A stretch of DNA of 24,073 nt from Helicobacteraceae bacterium (lineage in GTDB: Bacteria; Campylobacterota; Campylobacteria; Campylobacterales; SZUA-545). Below the pieces are notes generated by a model that saw only the letters and a program-made list of their open reading frames with translations, was not told the DNA's origin and did no database searches. The DNA is taken from NCBI GenBank assembly GCA_031275395.1, contig JAISOU010000052.1:1-24073 (forward strand), read 5' to 3'. A program made the position numbers and the translations under genes. Shown piece after piece: positions 7,936-17,081 of this stretch (position 1 is its first letter; every line of letters starts with the position of its first letter).

Positions 7936-8690
7936 TGGGGCAGAAAACTAATCCGATTGGTCTTAGACTTGGAATCAACACCAACTGGAAATCGCGCTGG
8001 TTTCCGGGCAAAAGCTCTCGCGTTGCTAACGTAGGCGAGGATTATAAGGTTCGCGGCTTTTTGAAAGAGAAGCTCTACAAAGCGGGCGTAGGCGATATTA
8101 TTATCGAACGCACGATCAAAAAACTCAAGGTTACGCTTGTCGTCGCTAAACCCGGAGCCGTGATTGGCAAAAAGGGCGAAGAGATCGAAAAGCTCAAGAA
8201 CGACGTTTCTAAACTCGTCAATAACAAAGAGGTGATCCTTAACATTAAAGAGGAGCGCCGACCGCAGCTTTCGGCGCAACTAGCCGCGGAGAACGTCGGG
8301 ACGCAACTTGAAAATCGCGTCGCGTTTCGCCGCGCTATGAAGAAGGTTATGCAGGCGGCCTTAAAAGGCGGCGCGAAAGGTATTCGTATTCAGGTCAGCG
8401 GTCGTTTAGGCGGCGCGGAGATCGCAAGGCGCGAATGGTATTTAGAGGGCAGAGTGCCGCTTCATACGCTTCGCGCTAAGGTTGATTACGGTTTCGCCGA
8501 AGCGCATACGACATACGGCGTGATCGGAATTAAAACGTGGATCTTTAAGGGCGAAGTGTTGTCTAAAGGCATTCAGCAAGAGATCGATTCGAGCGTCGAG
8601 CAAAGAGGCGATCGCGGAGCAAGAGAAGATCGGGGCGAAAAGAAACCTCGCGCTCCAAGACGCAGAAAAACAGAAGATAAAGGGGAATAA
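7935..8690 (+). CDS. rpsC: 30S ribosomal protein S3
   Basis: The 251-residue product is S3, part of the mRNA entry channel and its helicase activity. It starts [13 protein letters not shown] and carries a KH domain with the GKKG loop at 78-81 ([14 protein letters not shown]), followed by the C-terminal S3 domain ([23 protein letters not shown]). A charged tail of about 30 residues from about 220 on, rich in Arg, Glu and Lys, makes it somewhat longer than many S3 proteins. Such tails vary between species. Confidence 0.97.
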   Translation: MGQKTNPIGLRLGINTNWKSRWFPGKSSRVANVGEDYKVRGFLKEKLYKAGVGDIIIERTIKKLKVTLVVAKPGAVIGKKGEEIEKLKNDVSKLVNNKEVILNIKEERRPQLSAQLAAENVGTQLENRVAFRRAMKKVMQAALKGGAKGIRIQVSGRLGGAEIARREWYLEGRVPLHTLRAKVDYGFAEAHTTYGVIGIKTWIFKGEVLSKGIQQEIDSSVEQRGDRGAREDRGEKKPRAPRRRKTEDKGE

Positions 8691-8695
8691 CCGTT

Positions 8696-9121
8696 ATGTT
8701 AATGCCCAAAAAAACTAAATATCGCAAGATGATGAAAGGTCGCAATCGCGGGCAAGCCAATCGTGGAACCGAGCTCGCAAACGGCGATCTAGGGTTGAAA
8801 GCGTTGGAAAACGGCAGAATCAACTCTCGTCAGATCGAAGCGGCGCGGGTCGCGATGACAAGACATATCAAACGGCAGGGACGCGTATGGATCAGAATCT
8901 TTCCCGACAAGCCGCTCACCAAAAAGCCTTTGGAAACCCGTATGGGTAAAGGTAAAGGCGGAGTCGAGGATTGGGTGATGAACATTCAGCGCGGGCGCGT
9001 TTTATACGAGATCGCGGGGATCGAAGAGGGCCTAGCAAAAGAGGCGCTTACCATAGCCGCGAGCAAACTGCCGCTAAGAACCAAAATCGTAAGCGCGGGA
9101 GCTGAAAATGAGCTATACTGA
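8696..9121 (+). CDS. rplP: 50S ribosomal protein L16
   Basis: The 141-residue product is L16, which positions A-site tRNA. It begins [19 protein letters not shown], matching the usual L16 N-terminus, so the ATG at 8696 is preferred over the in-frame ATG at 8702. The core block [27 protein letters not shown] is intact. Its 3' end overlaps rpmC by 14 bases. Confidence 0.96.
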   Translation: MLMPKKTKYRKMMKGRNRGQANRGTELANGDLGLKALENGRINSRQIEAARVAMTRHIKRQGRVWIRIFPDKPLTKKPLETRMGKGKGGVEDWVMNIQRGRVLYEIAGIEEGLAKEALTIAASKLPLRTKIVSAGAENELY

Positions 9122-9347
9122 AAAGAAAACCGCTTTAAGCAAGCGGCAGAAAATTAACGTCGATCTTAGAGCCAAAAGCAAAGAGGATCTGATTAAAGAG
9201 CTTAAAGAGAAAAAAACTCAACTGTTTTCTTTAAGATTGAAGCTAAAGACGATGCAACTAAGTTCCCCAAGCGAAATCGGGAGCAAACGCATAGAGATAG
9301 CGCGGATTCAAACCGCGTTAAGCGCTAAGGCAAGGGAGAGCGTATGA
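9108..9347 (+). CDS. rpmC: 50S ribosomal protein L29 with extended N-terminus
   Basis: The C-terminal 60 or so residues are a normal L29 helical hairpin ([38 protein letters not shown]) that binds at the tunnel exit beside L23. At 79 residues it is longer than the usual 60-66. About 15 extra residues ([15 protein letters not shown]) come from a start inside rplP. GGGAG six bases upstream supports this start, and no ATG, GTG or TTG lies between it and the conserved core, so the extension appears real. Confidence 0.9.
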   Translation: MSYTEKKTALSKRQKINVDLRAKSKEDLIKELKEKKTQLFSLRLKLKTMQLSSPSEIGSKRIEIARIQTALSAKARESV

Positions 9348-9613
9348 GCGAAAAAACTACTCCGCATAAACGCGAAATACAGGGTATCGTCGTTTCCAAA
9401 AGCGGCGATAAGAGCGCGAAGATTCGCGTCGAAAGACGCGTTTTGCATCCCCGATACCGCAAGATCGTCAAGCGTTTTAGCGCTTTCGTGGTGCATGACG
9501 AAAAGAACGAATTGCAGATCGGCGATAAGGTTGTAGCGATCGAAACAAGTCCGATCAGCAAAACCAAAAACTTTAGGCTTAAGTCCTATATTAGACCGGA
9601 GGCGCTTGTATGA
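9344..9613 (+). CDS. rpsQ: 30S ribosomal protein S17
   Basis: The 89-residue product is S17, a primary 16S rRNA binder. It has the OB-fold pattern [43 protein letters not shown] and [17 protein letters not shown] overlaps join it to rpmC upstream and rplN downstream. Confidence 0.96.
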   Translation: MSEKTTPHKREIQGIVVSKSGDKSAKIRVERRVLHPRYRKIVKRFSAFVVHDEKNELQIGDKVVAIETSPISKTKNFRLKSYIRPEALV

Positions 9614-9978
9614 TACAAAGTTTTACGCGACTAAACGTCGCGGATAACAGCGGCGCGAAAGAGATTATGTGCATTAAGGCGCTCGGCGGAAGCCGCCGCC
9701 GCTATGCGGGACTCGGCGACGTGATCGTGGCGAGCGTGAAAAAAGCCGTCCCAAACTCTAAAGTAAAAAAGGGACAGGTTGTGAAAGCGGTGATCGTGCG
9801 CACAAGCAAAGAAACGCACCGCGAAAACGGCAGTTTGATCCGCTTCGACGATAACGCGGCGGTGATTATAGACGCGAAAAAAGAGCCGATCGGCACGCGG
9901 ATTTTCGGGCCTGTTGGACGCGAAGTGCGCTACGCGAACTTTATGAAGATCGTTTCGCTCGCGCCGGAGGTTTTGTAA
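9610..9978 (+). CDS. rplN: 50S ribosomal protein L14
   Basis: The 122-residue product begins [22 protein letters not shown] and has the L14 signatures [27 protein letters not shown] and [14 protein letters not shown]14 forms an intersubunit bridge and is the docking site of the silencing factor RsfS. Overlaps on both sides (ATGA with rpsQ, TAATG with rplX) indicate coupled translation. Confidence 0.97.
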   Translation: MIQSFTRLNVADNSGAKEIMCIKALGGSRRRYAGLGDVIVASVKKAVPNSKVKKGQVVKAVIVRTSKETHRENGSLIRFDDNAAVIIDAKKEPIGTRIFGPVGREVRYANFMKIVSLAPEVL

Positions 9979-10208
9979 TGCCAAAGTTTTCTATAAAAAA
10001 AGGCGACAAGGTCTTGGTAATCGCGGGCGACGATCGGGGCAAAGAGGGCAAGGTGTTGCGCGTATTTCCCAAAGATTCGCTTGTGATCGTAGAGGGCGCG
10101 AAGGTCGTTAAAAAAGCGGTCAAGCCTAGCGAAAAGAATAAAGAGGGCGGGTTTATCGCTAAAGAAAAACCGATCCATATCTCTAACGTGAAGAAAGTCG
10201 AGGGCTAA
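9978..10208 (+). CDS. rplX: 50S ribosomal protein L24
   Basis: The 76-residue product is a short L24 of the length usual in this phylum. A KOW motif spans [20 protein letters not shown], and the C-terminal strand [12 protein letters not shown] is typical. L24 nucleates 50S assembly at the tunnel exit. It is coupled to rplN by TAATG; rplE starts three bases after its stop. Confidence 0.95.
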   Translation: MPKFSIKKGDKVLVIAGDDRGKEGKVLRVFPKDSLVIVEGAKVVKKAVKPSEKNKEGGFIAKEKPIHISNVKKVEG

Positions 10209-10211
10209 TTT

Positions 10212-10751
10212 ATGTTTCAACTAAAAGCTAAATACGCCGCCCTAAAGACGGAGCTTGCAAAAGAGTTGGGCGTAACCAATCCTATGCTTTTGCCCAAGCT
10301 CGATAAAATTGTTATTAGCGTAGGAAGCGGCGACGGCAGTAAAGATCAGAAACTTATGCAGAATATCGCCGATACGATCAGTCTGATCGCGGGTCAAAGA
10401 GCGGTAATTTCAAAGGCGAAAAAATCGGTCGCGACCTTTAAGATCAGGCAAGGTATGAACGTGGGCGTTCGCGTAACGCTTCGCGGAAATCAGATGTATA
10501 ACTTTCTTGAAAAGTTTATATCGATCGCCGCGCCGCGTATTAAGGACTTTAGAGGTCTGCCCAGAAGCGGTTTCGACGGCGCGGGCAACTATAATTTTGG
10601 ATTGTCGGAGCAACTGATCTTTCCCGAAGTTAATTACGACGACGTGGTAAAGATTCACGGCATGAACGTTACGATCGTTACGACGGCTAGGAGCGATAAA
10701 GAGGCTTTGGCGCTTCTTACGAGTCTTGGCTTTCCGTTCGCGAAAAAGTAA
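10212..10751 (+). CDS. rplE: 50S ribosomal protein L5
   Basis: The 179-residue product is L5, which binds 5S rRNA in the central protuberance and contacts P-site tRNA. Family features include [71 protein letters not shown] and the C-terminal [20 protein letters not shown]. Confidence 0.97.
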   Translation: MFQLKAKYAALKTELAKELGVTNPMLLPKLDKIVISVGSGDGSKDQKLMQNIADTISLIAGQRAVISKAKKSVATFKIRQGMNVGVRVTLRGNQMYNFLEKFISIAAPRIKDFRGLPRSGFDGAGNYNFGLSEQLIFPEVNYDDVVKIHGMNVTIVTTARSDKEALALLTSLGFPFAKK

Positions 10752-10764
10752 GGCGAGGTAAGAA

Positions 10765-10950
10765 ATGGCAAAAAAATCTATTGTGGTCAGAGCGGCGCGC
10801 AAGCCGAAGTTTTCCGTTCGCGGTTATACGCGCTGCCAGATTTGCGGTCGTCCTAAATCGGTTTATAGAGATTTTGGGATATGCCGCGTGTGTCTGCGCA
10901 AAATGGCAAACGAAGGGCTTTTGCCCGGCGTTCGTAAAGCAAGTTGGTAA
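10765..10950 (+). CDS. rpsN: 30S ribosomal protein S14, zinc-binding short form
   Basis: The 61-residue product is the short, zinc-ribbon type of S14. C24 and C27 (CQIC) and C40 and C43 (CRVC) are the four ligands, and the C-terminus [17 protein letters not shown] is diagnostic. Campylobacterota carry this C+ form in the spc cluster, unlike most enterobacteria. A GAGGTAAG site precedes the ATG. Confidence 0.97.
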   Translation: MAKKSIVVRAARKPKFSVRGYTRCQICGRPKSVYRDFGICRVCLRKMANEGLLPGVRKASW

Positions 10951-10959
10951 GGATCAAAG

Positions 10960-11349
10960 ATGAACGATATTATCGCGGATTCAATCACCCGTATTCGTAA
11001 CGCCGCTTTGCGCCGCCAAGACGCGACTAAACTGCTCTATTCCAAAACGGTCGAGTCGATCTTGAACGTTTTGCAATCTAAAGGTTATATCGATTCGTTC
11101 AAAACGGACGAATCGGAGGTTAAACGTTATATCGACGTTTTTTTGAAATACGACGACGGTAGAAGCGCGATCACCGAGATCAAGCGCGTCAGCAAACCCG
11201 GTCGCAGAGTGTATAGAGCCGCAAGGGACGTCAAGAAGTTTAAAAACGGCTTTGGCTCTATTATTATCTCTACGTCAAAAGGCGTGTTAAGCAACGACGA
11301 AGCCCACAAGCAAAACGTGGGCGGCGAAGCGCTTTGCACGGTTTGGTAA
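10960..11349 (+). CDS. rpsH: 30S ribosomal protein S8
   Basis: The 129-residue product is S8, a primary binder of 16S rRNA helix 21. It opens [15 protein letters not shown] and ends with the conserved block [31 protein letters not shown]. In E. coli S8 represses the spc operon by binding near rplE; no matching site is evident here. The aligned region lacks gaps. Confidence 0.97.
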   Translation: MNDIIADSITRIRNAALRRQDATKLLYSKTVESILNVLQSKGYIDSFKTDESEVKRYIDVFLKYDDGRSAITEIKRVSKPGRRVYRAARDVKKFKNGFGSIIISTSKGVLSNDEAHKQNVGGEALCTVW

Positions 11350-11359
11350 GGATTAAAAG

Positions 11360-11899
11360 ATGTCAAGAGTAGGAAAATTACCCGTCGTTCTGCCAAAGGG
11401 CGTAGAGGTAAAAATTAACGGCGACGTATTAGAGTTTAACGGCGCGAAGCATACCAAAACGCTCGATACTTTGGGTAACGTGCTTTTTTCGTTAGAAGGG
11501 GATAAACTGTTCTTCAAGCCAAAAGACGAAAGCAAACAGGCGCGGGCTTTTTGGGGAACCTACCGCGCTTTGGCGAACAATATCGTTTCCGGTCTAACAA
11601 AAGGGTTTGAAAAAAATCTGGAGATTAGCGGCGTCGGTTATCGCGCCGCCGTCAAAGGCAGAACGTTAGAACTTCTGTTAGGTTTTTCGCACCCGATCAA
11701 CTTCGCTATTCCCGATGGAGTAGAGATTACGGTCGATAAGAATGTGAGCGTTTCGATTAAGGGCGCGGATAAACAACAGGTCGGTCAGGTCGCGGCGGTG
11801 ATCCGCGAGTTTAGAGGACCGGAGCCTTATAAAGGCAAGGGCGTTCGTTACTCAAACGAAACGATCCTAAGAAAAGCCGGCAAGACCGCCAAAAAGTAA
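11360..11899 (+). CDS. rplF: 50S ribosomal protein L6
   Basis: The 179-residue product is L6, at the factor-binding side near the sarcin-ricin loop. It has two repeated alpha-beta domains. The signature spans [21 protein letters not shown] near the C-terminus, with [22 protein letters not shown] in the middle. rplR follows 13 bases later. Confidence 0.97.
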   Translation: MSRVGKLPVVLPKGVEVKINGDVLEFNGAKHTKTLDTLGNVLFSLEGDKLFFKPKDESKQARAFWGTYRALANNIVSGLTKGFEKNLEISGVGYRAAVKGRTLELLLGFSHPINFAIPDGVEITVDKNVSVSIKGADKQQVGQVAAVIREFRGPEPYKGKGVRYSNETILRKAGKTAKK

Positions 11900-11912
11900 G
11901 GGGTTTGATTAA

Positions 11913-12269
11913 ATGACCGAAAAGAGCTTGAAACAAAAAATAGCGGCTCGCTTTCAACGCAAAGCGCGAATTAGAGCCAAGTTAAGCGGCGACGCGATTA
12001 AGCCGCGAGTTAGCGTTTTTAGAAGCAACCGCTACATCTACGCGCAGGCGATCGACGATACCAAAGGGATTACTTTAGCGTCGTTTAACGGCAAAAGCCA
12101 TAACGCGCGGAGCAATAAAGAGGGCGCGGCAAACGCGGGCAAGATATTCGCCGCGCTTTTGAAGGAAAAAAAGATCGAGGAGATCGTCTTCGATCGCAAC
12201 GGCTATCTATATCACGGCGTTGTGGCGGCGTTTGCGGACGCGCTACGCGAAAACGCGATTAAACTATAA
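11913..12269 (+). CDS. rplR: 50S ribosomal protein L18
   Basis: The 118-residue product is L18, a 5S rRNA binder. It has a basic N-terminal arm ([14 protein letters not shown]), the central block [19 protein letters not shown] and the C-terminal [24 protein letters not shown]. It lies in the standard rplF-rplR-rpsE order. Confidence 0.96.
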   Translation: MTEKSLKQKIAARFQRKARIRAKLSGDAIKPRVSVFRSNRYIYAQAIDDTKGITLASFNGKSHNARSNKEGAANAGKIFAALLKEKKIEEIVFDRNGYLYHGVVAAFADALRENAIKL

Positions 12270-12277
12270 GGGCAACT

Positions 12278-12736
12278 ATGCAACAAAGCGAATTAAGAGC
12301 GTTAAACCGCGAAGATTTCGAAGAGGTGATCGTCAATATCGGGCGCGTAACCAAAGTGGTTAAAGGCGGTCGCCGCTTCCGCTTTAGCGCGTTAGTCGTC
12401 GTGGGCGACAAAAAAGGGCGCGTAGGTTACGGGGTCGGCAAAGCCAAAGAGATTCCCGACGCGGTACGCAAAGCGGTCGACGACGCCTTTAAGAATATGA
12501 TCGTAGTCGATCTCAAAAAGACGACGATCTCTCACGACGTTCAGGCGAAGTTCAACGCCAGCGTCGTACTTCTGAAACCTGCGGCGGAAGGTTCGGGTTT
12601 GATCGCGGGCGGCGCGGTGCGCCCCGTTTTGGAATTGGCGGGCGTGAAGGATATTTTGACTAAATCCCTCAGAAGCAACAACGCCGCCAACGTGGTTCGC
12701 GCTACTTGTCTAGCGCTAACGCAACTCAAAAAATAA
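12278..12736 (+). CDS. rpsE: 30S ribosomal protein S5
   Basis: The 152-residue product is S5, important for decoding accuracy. The N-terminal double-stranded RNA-binding fold has [32 protein letters not shown], and the C-terminal domain has [21 protein letters not shown]. rplO begins 9 bases after its stop, so there is no rpmD (L30) between them, as usual in Campylobacterota. Confidence 0.97.
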   Translation: MQQSELRALNREDFEEVIVNIGRVTKVVKGGRRFRFSALVVVGDKKGRVGYGVGKAKEIPDAVRKAVDDAFKNMIVVDLKKTTISHDVQAKFNASVVLLKPAAEGSGLIAGGAVRPVLELAGVKDILTKSLRSNNAANVVRATCLALTQLKK

Positions 12737-12745
12737 GGAGGCGAT

Positions 12746-13147
12746 ATGCTTGAAAATCTTAATCCCGCTACCGGATCGACGCGAAAAATTAAAAGGATCG
12801 GTCGCGGTCAGGGCAGCGGACACGGCAAAACGGCCGGTCGCGGCAACAAAGGACAGCACGCTAGAACGGGCAGCGGCTATAAAGCGGGCTTCGAGGGCGG
12901 ACAACAGCCTTTGTATCGACGGTTGCCGAAGGTGGGCTTTACCTCTCGCGTAGAGAAGCCTTACGCGATTAGCGTCGATCGTTTTCCGGCGGTAAAAGAG
13001 CTTAAAGAGATCACGCTCGCAACTCTGATCGAAGCGAAACTCGCGCCCAAATCGGCAAAGCGCGTTAAACTGATCGGAGCGGAGGCAAAGACGCTAGAAG
13101 CGAAGATCAAAGACGAAGCGATCGCCTTTTCAGGCGGCAAGAAATAA
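12746..13147 (+). CDS. rplO: 50S ribosomal protein L15
   Basis: The 133-residue product is L15, a late-assembly 50S protein. Its glycine- and lysine-rich N-terminus ([26 protein letters not shown]) and [17 protein letters not shown] are diagnostic. The ribosome binding site is AAGGAGG, 5 bases before the ATG. secY follows 3 bases after the stop. Confidence 0.97.
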   Translation: MLENLNPATGSTRKIKRIGRGQGSGHGKTAGRGNKGQHARTGSGYKAGFEGGQQPLYRRLPKVGFTSRVEKPYAISVDRFPAVKELKEITLATLIEAKLAPKSAKRVKLIGAEAKTLEAKIKDEAIAFSGGKK

Positions 13148-13150
13148 GCG

Positions 13151-14428
13151 ATGGATAAAACTCTAGTTAATAAAATTCTGATCACGCTAGGATTTTTGCT
13201 GATTTTCCGCGTGCTTGCCTACGTTCCTACGCCAGGTATTGACGTCGACGCGGTTAAAGAGGTCTTTAACGCTCTTAAAGATAGCGAAGGCGGCGGGCTA
13301 TTTAGTATGTTTAGTATGTTTAGCGGCAACGCGGTCGAGCGCTTTAGTATTATTAGTTTGGGGATTATGCCCTATATTACGGCGGCAATCATTATGGAGC
13401 TTATGGCGGCGACCGTTCCCGAGCTTGGCAAGATGAAAAAAGAGCGCGACGGTATGCAGAGATATATGCAGATCGTCCGCTATTTGACGGTCGGCATAGC
13501 GCTTATACAATCGATTGGCGTGGCGATCGGTTTGAATAGTATGATCGCTCCTACCGACGGACGATCGGCGATTATGTTGGATATGACGACGTTTGTCGCT
13601 TTGGCGGCTGTTTCTATGACCGCCGGAACGATGATCTTGCTATGGATTGGCGAGCAGATCACGCAACGCGGCGTGGGCAACGGCACAAGTTTGATCATCT
13701 TTGGCGGTATCGTCGCGTCGATTCCAAACGCGATCGGTTCGGTGATTAGCGGCGTTAATACGAATCAGATGAACTTTCTCGTATTGATTATGATCCTCCT
13801 CGTGATCTTAGCCACGGTAGCCGCGATTATCTATGTCGAGCTTGCCGAAAGACGCGTGCCGATTAGCTATTCGCGCAAGGTTCAGATCGAGAGTCAAAAC
13901 AAGCGGGTGATGAACTACATTCCAATCAAGATCAATCTTAGCGGCGTTATTCCGCCTATTTTCGCCAGCGCGATCTTGATGTTTCCGCTAACGGTTTTAC
14001 AGGGAAGCCAGAATCAATACGTTACAACGGTTCTTGATTTTCTCAATCCAAACGGCTACGTTTATAACGCGGTTACCTTTTTTCTAGTGATCTTTTTTGC
14101 CTATTTTTACGCTTCGATCGTCTTTAATCCTAAAGATATAGCGGAAAACCTAAAAAGGCAGGGCGGCTTTATACCGGGCGTTCGCCCGGGTCAGCACAGC
14201 TCGGAGTATCTTAGCGAGATCGCGAGTCGTTTGACTCTTACGGGCGCGATCTATCTAGCGATCATCTCCACGCTGCCTTGGGTGTTGGTAAAAAGTATGG
14301 GCGTGCCGTTTTATTTCGGCGGCACGGCGGTTTTAATCGTCGTTCAGGTCGCGCTTGACACGATGCGCAAGATCGAGGCTCAGATCTATATGAGCCGCTT
14401 TCAAACTCTAAGCGCGGTAGGTTTATAG
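13151..14428 (+). CDS. secY: Protein translocase subunit SecY
   Basis: The 425-residue product is the channel subunit of the Sec translocon in the inner membrane. It shows ten hydrophobic segments. Family landmarks are FRVLAYVPTPGID near the start, SIISLGIMPYITAAIIMEL for the plug/TM2 region, the GVGNGTSLIIFGGIVASIP loop and FNPKDIAENLKRQGGFIPGVRPG, the cytoplasmic loop contacted by SecA and the ribosome. It sits after rplO, the standard spc position, which ties export capacity to ribosome synthesis. Confidence 0.98.
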   Translation: MDKTLVNKILITLGFLLIFRVLAYVPTPGIDVDAVKEVFNALKDSEGGGLFSMFSMFSGNAVERFSIISLGIMPYITAAIIMELMAATVPELGKMKKERDGMQRYMQIVRYLTVGIALIQSIGVAIGLNSMIAPTDGRSAIMLDMTTFVALAAVSMTAGTMILLWIGEQITQRGVGNGTSLIIFGGIVASIPNAIGSVISGVNTNQMNFLVLIMILLVILATVAAIIYVELAERRVPISYSRKVQIESQNKRVMNYIPIKINLSGVIPPIFASAILMFPLTVLQGSQNQYVTTVLDFLNPNGYVYNAVTFFLVIFFAYFYASIVFNPKDIAENLKRQGGFIPGVRPGQHSSEYLSEIASRLTLTGAIYLAIISTLPWVLVKSMGVPFYFGGTAVLIVVQVALDTMRKIEAQIYMSRFQTLSAVGL

Positions 14429-14431
14429 CCT

Positions 14432-15193
14432 ATGGCGATCGCGCTTCGCAATAAAAACGAGATCGAGGCTATCAGAGCCGCGAATCGGTTAGTGGCGCGA
14501 TCGTTGGAGTTAATGGCGAGTATGGTTAAGGCGGGCGTTACGACAAAAGAGATTTCCGACGAAGCGGAGCGATTTTTGGTTTCAAACGGCGCTCGCCCTT
14601 CGTTTAAGGGGCTTTATACCCCTCCGTTTCCCGCAGGACTTTGCGCGTCGAAAAACGAGGTGATCATTCACGGCGTTCCCGACGAAACGCCTCTTAAAGA
14701 AGGCGATATTGTCGGTCTTGATTTTGGCGCGGAGTTAAACGGTTGGTACGGCGACGCGGCGGTAACCCTGCCCGTAGGCAAGATCAGCCAAAAAGACGAA
14801 AAGCTAATTGCTTGCGCGAAAGATACGCTCTACGAAGCGATCGACGCGATCAAAGTCGGAATGCGCTTCAAAGAGTTAAGCGCCGTTTTGGAAAACGCGA
14901 TCGTAACAAGAGGTTTTACGCCTCTTCGCGGCTATTGCGGACACGGGATCGGGCGCAAGCCGCACGAAGAGCCGTCGATCCTAAACTATGTCGAGGGCGC
15001 GGTTAATCAAGGACCAAAGATCAAGGAGGGTATGGTTTTCTGCATCGAGCCGATGATCTGCCAAAAGAGCGGCAAGTTCAAAACGCTTGCCGATAGGTGG
15101 TCGGTTGTGAGCGAAGACGGGCTTAACGGCAGTCATTACGAACACACGGTCACCATTATCGGCGGTAAAGCCGAGATTTTATCTCTAGCGTAA
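14432..15193 (+). CDS. map: Type I methionine aminopeptidase
   Basis: The 253-residue product removes the initiator methionine from nascent proteins. All five metal ligands are present: D97 and D108 (LDFGAELNGWYGDA), H171 (GYCGHGIG), E206 (CIEPM) and E237 (HYEHT). The substrate-contacting H80 (IIHGVPDE) and H178 are also there. It lacks an N-terminal zinc-finger extension, as usual in bacteria. It begins 3 bases after secY. Confidence 0.97.
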   Translation: MAIALRNKNEIEAIRAANRLVARSLELMASMVKAGVTTKEISDEAERFLVSNGARPSFKGLYTPPFPAGLCASKNEVIIHGVPDETPLKEGDIVGLDFGAELNGWYGDAAVTLPVGKISQKDEKLIACAKDTLYEAIDAIKVGMRFKELSAVLENAIVTRGFTPLRGYCGHGIGRKPHEEPSILNYVEGAVNQGPKIKEGMVFCIEPMICQKSGKFKTLADRWSVVSEDGLNGSHYEHTVTIIGGKAEILSLA

Positions 15194-15202
15194 GGAAGTT
15201 AA

Positions 15203-15439
15203 TTGGCAAAAGACGACGTAATCGAAATTGACGGGATTGTGGTTGAATCTCTTCCCAACGCGACTTTTCGCGTAGAGCTTGATAATAAGCGCGTAGAGCT
15301 TGACAAACACGTGATTCTCTGTCATATTGCGGGCAAGATGCGTATGCACTATATCCGCATACTGCCGGGCGATCGGGTGAAGGTCGAATTGACCCCTTAT
15401 AGCCTTGATAAGGGTAGAATTACCTACCGCTATAAGTAG
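15203..15439 (+). CDS. infA: Translation initiation factor IF-1 with internal tandem duplication
   Basis: Translation starts at TTG (15203) behind AAGGAAG; the product begins [11 protein letters not shown] as in other IF-1 proteins. IF-1 is an OB-fold protein that binds the ribosomal A site during initiation. It is normally 72 residues in this phylum; here it is 78. The surplus lies between FRVELDNK and [15 protein letters not shown], where RVELDK is inserted by a tandem repeat of a 21-base unit (15269-15289 and 15290-15310, the first 14 bases identical). The rest, including [14 protein letters not shown] and [12 protein letters not shown], is standard, so the gene is probably functional. The change lengthens a strand or loop of the barrel. 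Confidence 0.95.
   Translation: MAKDDVIEIDGIVVESLPNATFRVELDNKRVELDKHVILCHIAGKMRMHYIRILPGDRVKVELTPYSLDKGRITYRYK
15269..15310 (+). repeat. 21-base tandem duplication inside infA
   Basis: Two adjacent 21-base units share their first 14 bases (CGCGTAGAGCTTGA) and then diverge (TAATAAG versus CAAACAC). They encode RVELDNK and RVELDKH. The reading frame is kept. Confidence 0.9.
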
Positions 15440-15458
15440 TTTTTAATGTTAAAAATGG

Positions 15459-15464
15459 TAAAAT
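15459..15464 (+). promoter_or_regulatory. Possible internal promoter before rpmJ
   Basis: The 63-base gap between infA and rpmJ is A/T-rich at its start and holds TAAAAT, a fair -10 box, without a convincing -35. It could give extra transcription of the alpha operon (rpmJ to rplQ). Confidence 0.3.
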
Positions 15465-15502
15465 CCCGCCCTTCATTGTCGGCGAACCAATAAAGGAAGA
15501 AT

Positions 15503-15616
15503 ATGAAAGTCAGAGCAAGCGTTAAAAAGATGTGCGATAAGTGTAAAGTCATTAAGCGCAAAGGGGTCGCGCGCGTTATCTGCGTCAATCCCAAACATAA
15601 ACAAAGACAAGGATAA
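15503..15616 (+). CDS. rpmJ: 50S ribosomal protein L36
   Basis: This 37-residue gene is easy to miss. The product starts [15 protein letters not shown] and ends [10 protein letters not shown]. It is the zinc-binding form, with C11, C14, C27 and H32 as ligands. AAAGGAAG lies six bases before the ATG. It sits between infA and rpsM, its usual place in this phylum. Confidence 0.96.
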   Translation: MKVRASVKKMCDKCKVIKRKGVARVICVNPKHKQRQG

Positions 15617-15619
15617 GCA

Positions 15620-15991
15620 ATGGCACGGATTGCGGGCGTCGATCTGCCCAAAAAAAAACGAATAGAATACGGTTTGACCTATATTTACGGCGTAGGGCAT
15701 ACCACGTCGCTTAAAGTGTTGGCGGCTACGGGCATTAGCCTTGATAAGCGCGTCGCGGATTTAAGCGAAGACGACGTAGCGGCTCTTTCTAAAGAGCTTC
15801 GCAACCATACGATCGAAGGCGATCTGCGTAAGCGCGTCGCTATGGACGTCAAAAATCTTATCGACATTAAGTCGATCAGAGGCATTCGCCACAGAAAAGG
15901 GTTGCCCGTTCGCGGACAGAGAACCAAGACAAACGCTCGCACGCGTAAAGGCAAGCGCAAAACCGTAGGTTCTAAGCCAAAAGAAGCGTAA
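15620..15991 (+). CDS. rpsM: 30S ribosomal protein S13
   Basis: The 123-residue product is S13, which contacts P-site tRNA and the L5 bridge. It begins [21 protein letters not shown] and has the C-terminal basic block [30 protein letters not shown]. It starts 3 bases after rpmJ. Confidence 0.97.
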   Translation: MARIAGVDLPKKKRIEYGLTYIYGVGHTTSLKVLAATGISLDKRVADLSEDDVAALSKELRNHTIEGDLRKRVAMDVKNLIDIKSIRGIRHRKGLPVRGQRTKTNARTRKGKRKTVGSKPKEA

Positions 15992-16019
15992 AAACGCCAA
16001 AAATCAAGGAGTAAGTTAA

Positions 16020-16424
16020 ATGGCAGCAACAACGCCAAAACAACAAAGAGCGCCGCGCAAGAGGATCAGAAAGACAATCGGAAAAGGGATCGTGCATATC
16101 GCCGCGACCTTTAACAATACCAACATCACCGTAACCGACGAAGTCGGCAACGTGATCTGTTGGACGACTGCGGGTAGTTTGAATTTCAAAGGCAGTAAGA
16201 AATCTACGCCATACGCCGCGCAACAGGCGGTCGATAACGCGCTTGCAAAAGCCAAAGAGGCGGGCTTAAAGGAGGTTTCAATTCGCGTTCAAGGTCCGGG
16301 CGGCGGACGCGAAACGGCTATAAAAAGCGTAGGCGCGGTCGATGGAATCAAGGTTACCTCTCTCAAAGACGTAACGCCTCTACCGCACAACGGTTGCCGA
16401 CCGCCCAAAAGAAGAAGAGTGTAA
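16020..16424 (+). CDS. rpsK: 30S ribosomal protein S11
   Basis: The 134-residue product is S11, in the platform near the E site. It has [47 protein letters not shown]-type sequence ([14 protein letters not shown]) and the C-terminal [15 protein letters not shown]. The Asn-Gly of PHNG is the site of isoaspartate formation in E. coli. Confidence 0.97.
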   Translation: MAATTPKQQRAPRKRIRKTIGKGIVHIAATFNNTNITVTDEVGNVICWTTAGSLNFKGSKKSTPYAAQQAVDNALAKAKEAGLKEVSIRVQGPGGGRETAIKSVGAVDGIKVTSLKDVTPLPHNGCRPPKRRRV

Positions 16425-16433
16425 GGATTAACG

Positions 16434-17060
16434 ATGGCAAGATACAGAGGTCCCGTAGAGAAGATCGAAAGAAGACTAGGCGTCAGTTTGAACCTTAAAG
16501 GCGAACGTCGTTTGGCGGGTAAGAGCGCGCTTGAAAAACGTCCGTTTCCGCCCGGTCAGCACGGACAAAGACGAACTAAAATCAGCGAATACGGCTTGCA
16601 ACTGCGCGAAAAGCAAAAGGCGCGTTATATGTACGGCGTTAGCGAAAAGCAGTGCGCGAGAGCTTACAAAGAGGCGAGCCGAGCGCAGGGCAACACGGGC
16701 GAGAACTTTATAAAACTGCTCGAATGTCGCCTAGATAACGTCGTTTATCGTATGGGCTTCGCTTCTACGCGCCGTTTAGCGCGGCAGATTGTTTCGCACG
16801 GGCATATTCTCGTCAATGGCGAGGTCGCCAACGTGCCGTCGATCATCGTAAAAGCGGGCGCGAAAATAGCGGTAAAAGAGAAGATGAAAAGCAACCCGCA
16901 GATCCGTCGCTCTATCGAACTTACCAATCAAACGGGCATTGCCCCTTGGGTTGATGTGGATAGAGAGAAGTTTGAAGGTATTTTCACCCGCGTTCCCGAT
17001 CGAGGCGAGCTTGGCATTCCGATCGAAGAGCGCCTGATTATCGAGTTGTATTCTAAATAA
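16434..17060 (+). CDS. rpsD: 30S ribosomal protein S4
   Basis: The 208-residue product is S4, a primary assembly protein and, in E. coli, the repressor of the alpha operon. It is the zinc-free form: the N-terminus [16 protein letters not shown] lacks the cysteine cluster. The S4 RNA-binding domain ([30 protein letters not shown]) is at about 98-127. Confidence 0.97.
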   Translation: MARYRGPVEKIERRLGVSLNLKGERRLAGKSALEKRPFPPGQHGQRRTKISEYGLQLREKQKARYMYGVSEKQCARAYKEASRAQGNTGENFIKLLECRLDNVVYRMGFASTRRLARQIVSHGHILVNGEVANVPSIIVKAGAKIAVKEKMKSNPQIRRSIELTNQTGIAPWVDVDREKFEGIFTRVPDRGELGIPIEERLIIELYSK

Positions 17061-17081
17061 ACCTAAAAAGCGGCGAAGAAG

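Noticed and set aside
7746-8279. Long minus-strand open frame (177 codons) across rplV and rpsC
   Set aside because: It lies wholly antisense to two certain ribosomal protein genes and its translation has no recognisable features; it is a frame shadow of G/C-biased codons.
12737-12745. Missing rpmD between rpsE and rplO
   Set aside because: Absence of L30 is normal for Campylobacterota and is not a deletion peculiar to this genome.
13301-13328. Repeated FSMFSMFSG in SecY as a possible duplication
   Set aside because: Other SecY proteins have a similar MFNMFSGG stretch at this place, so no unusual duplication is needed.
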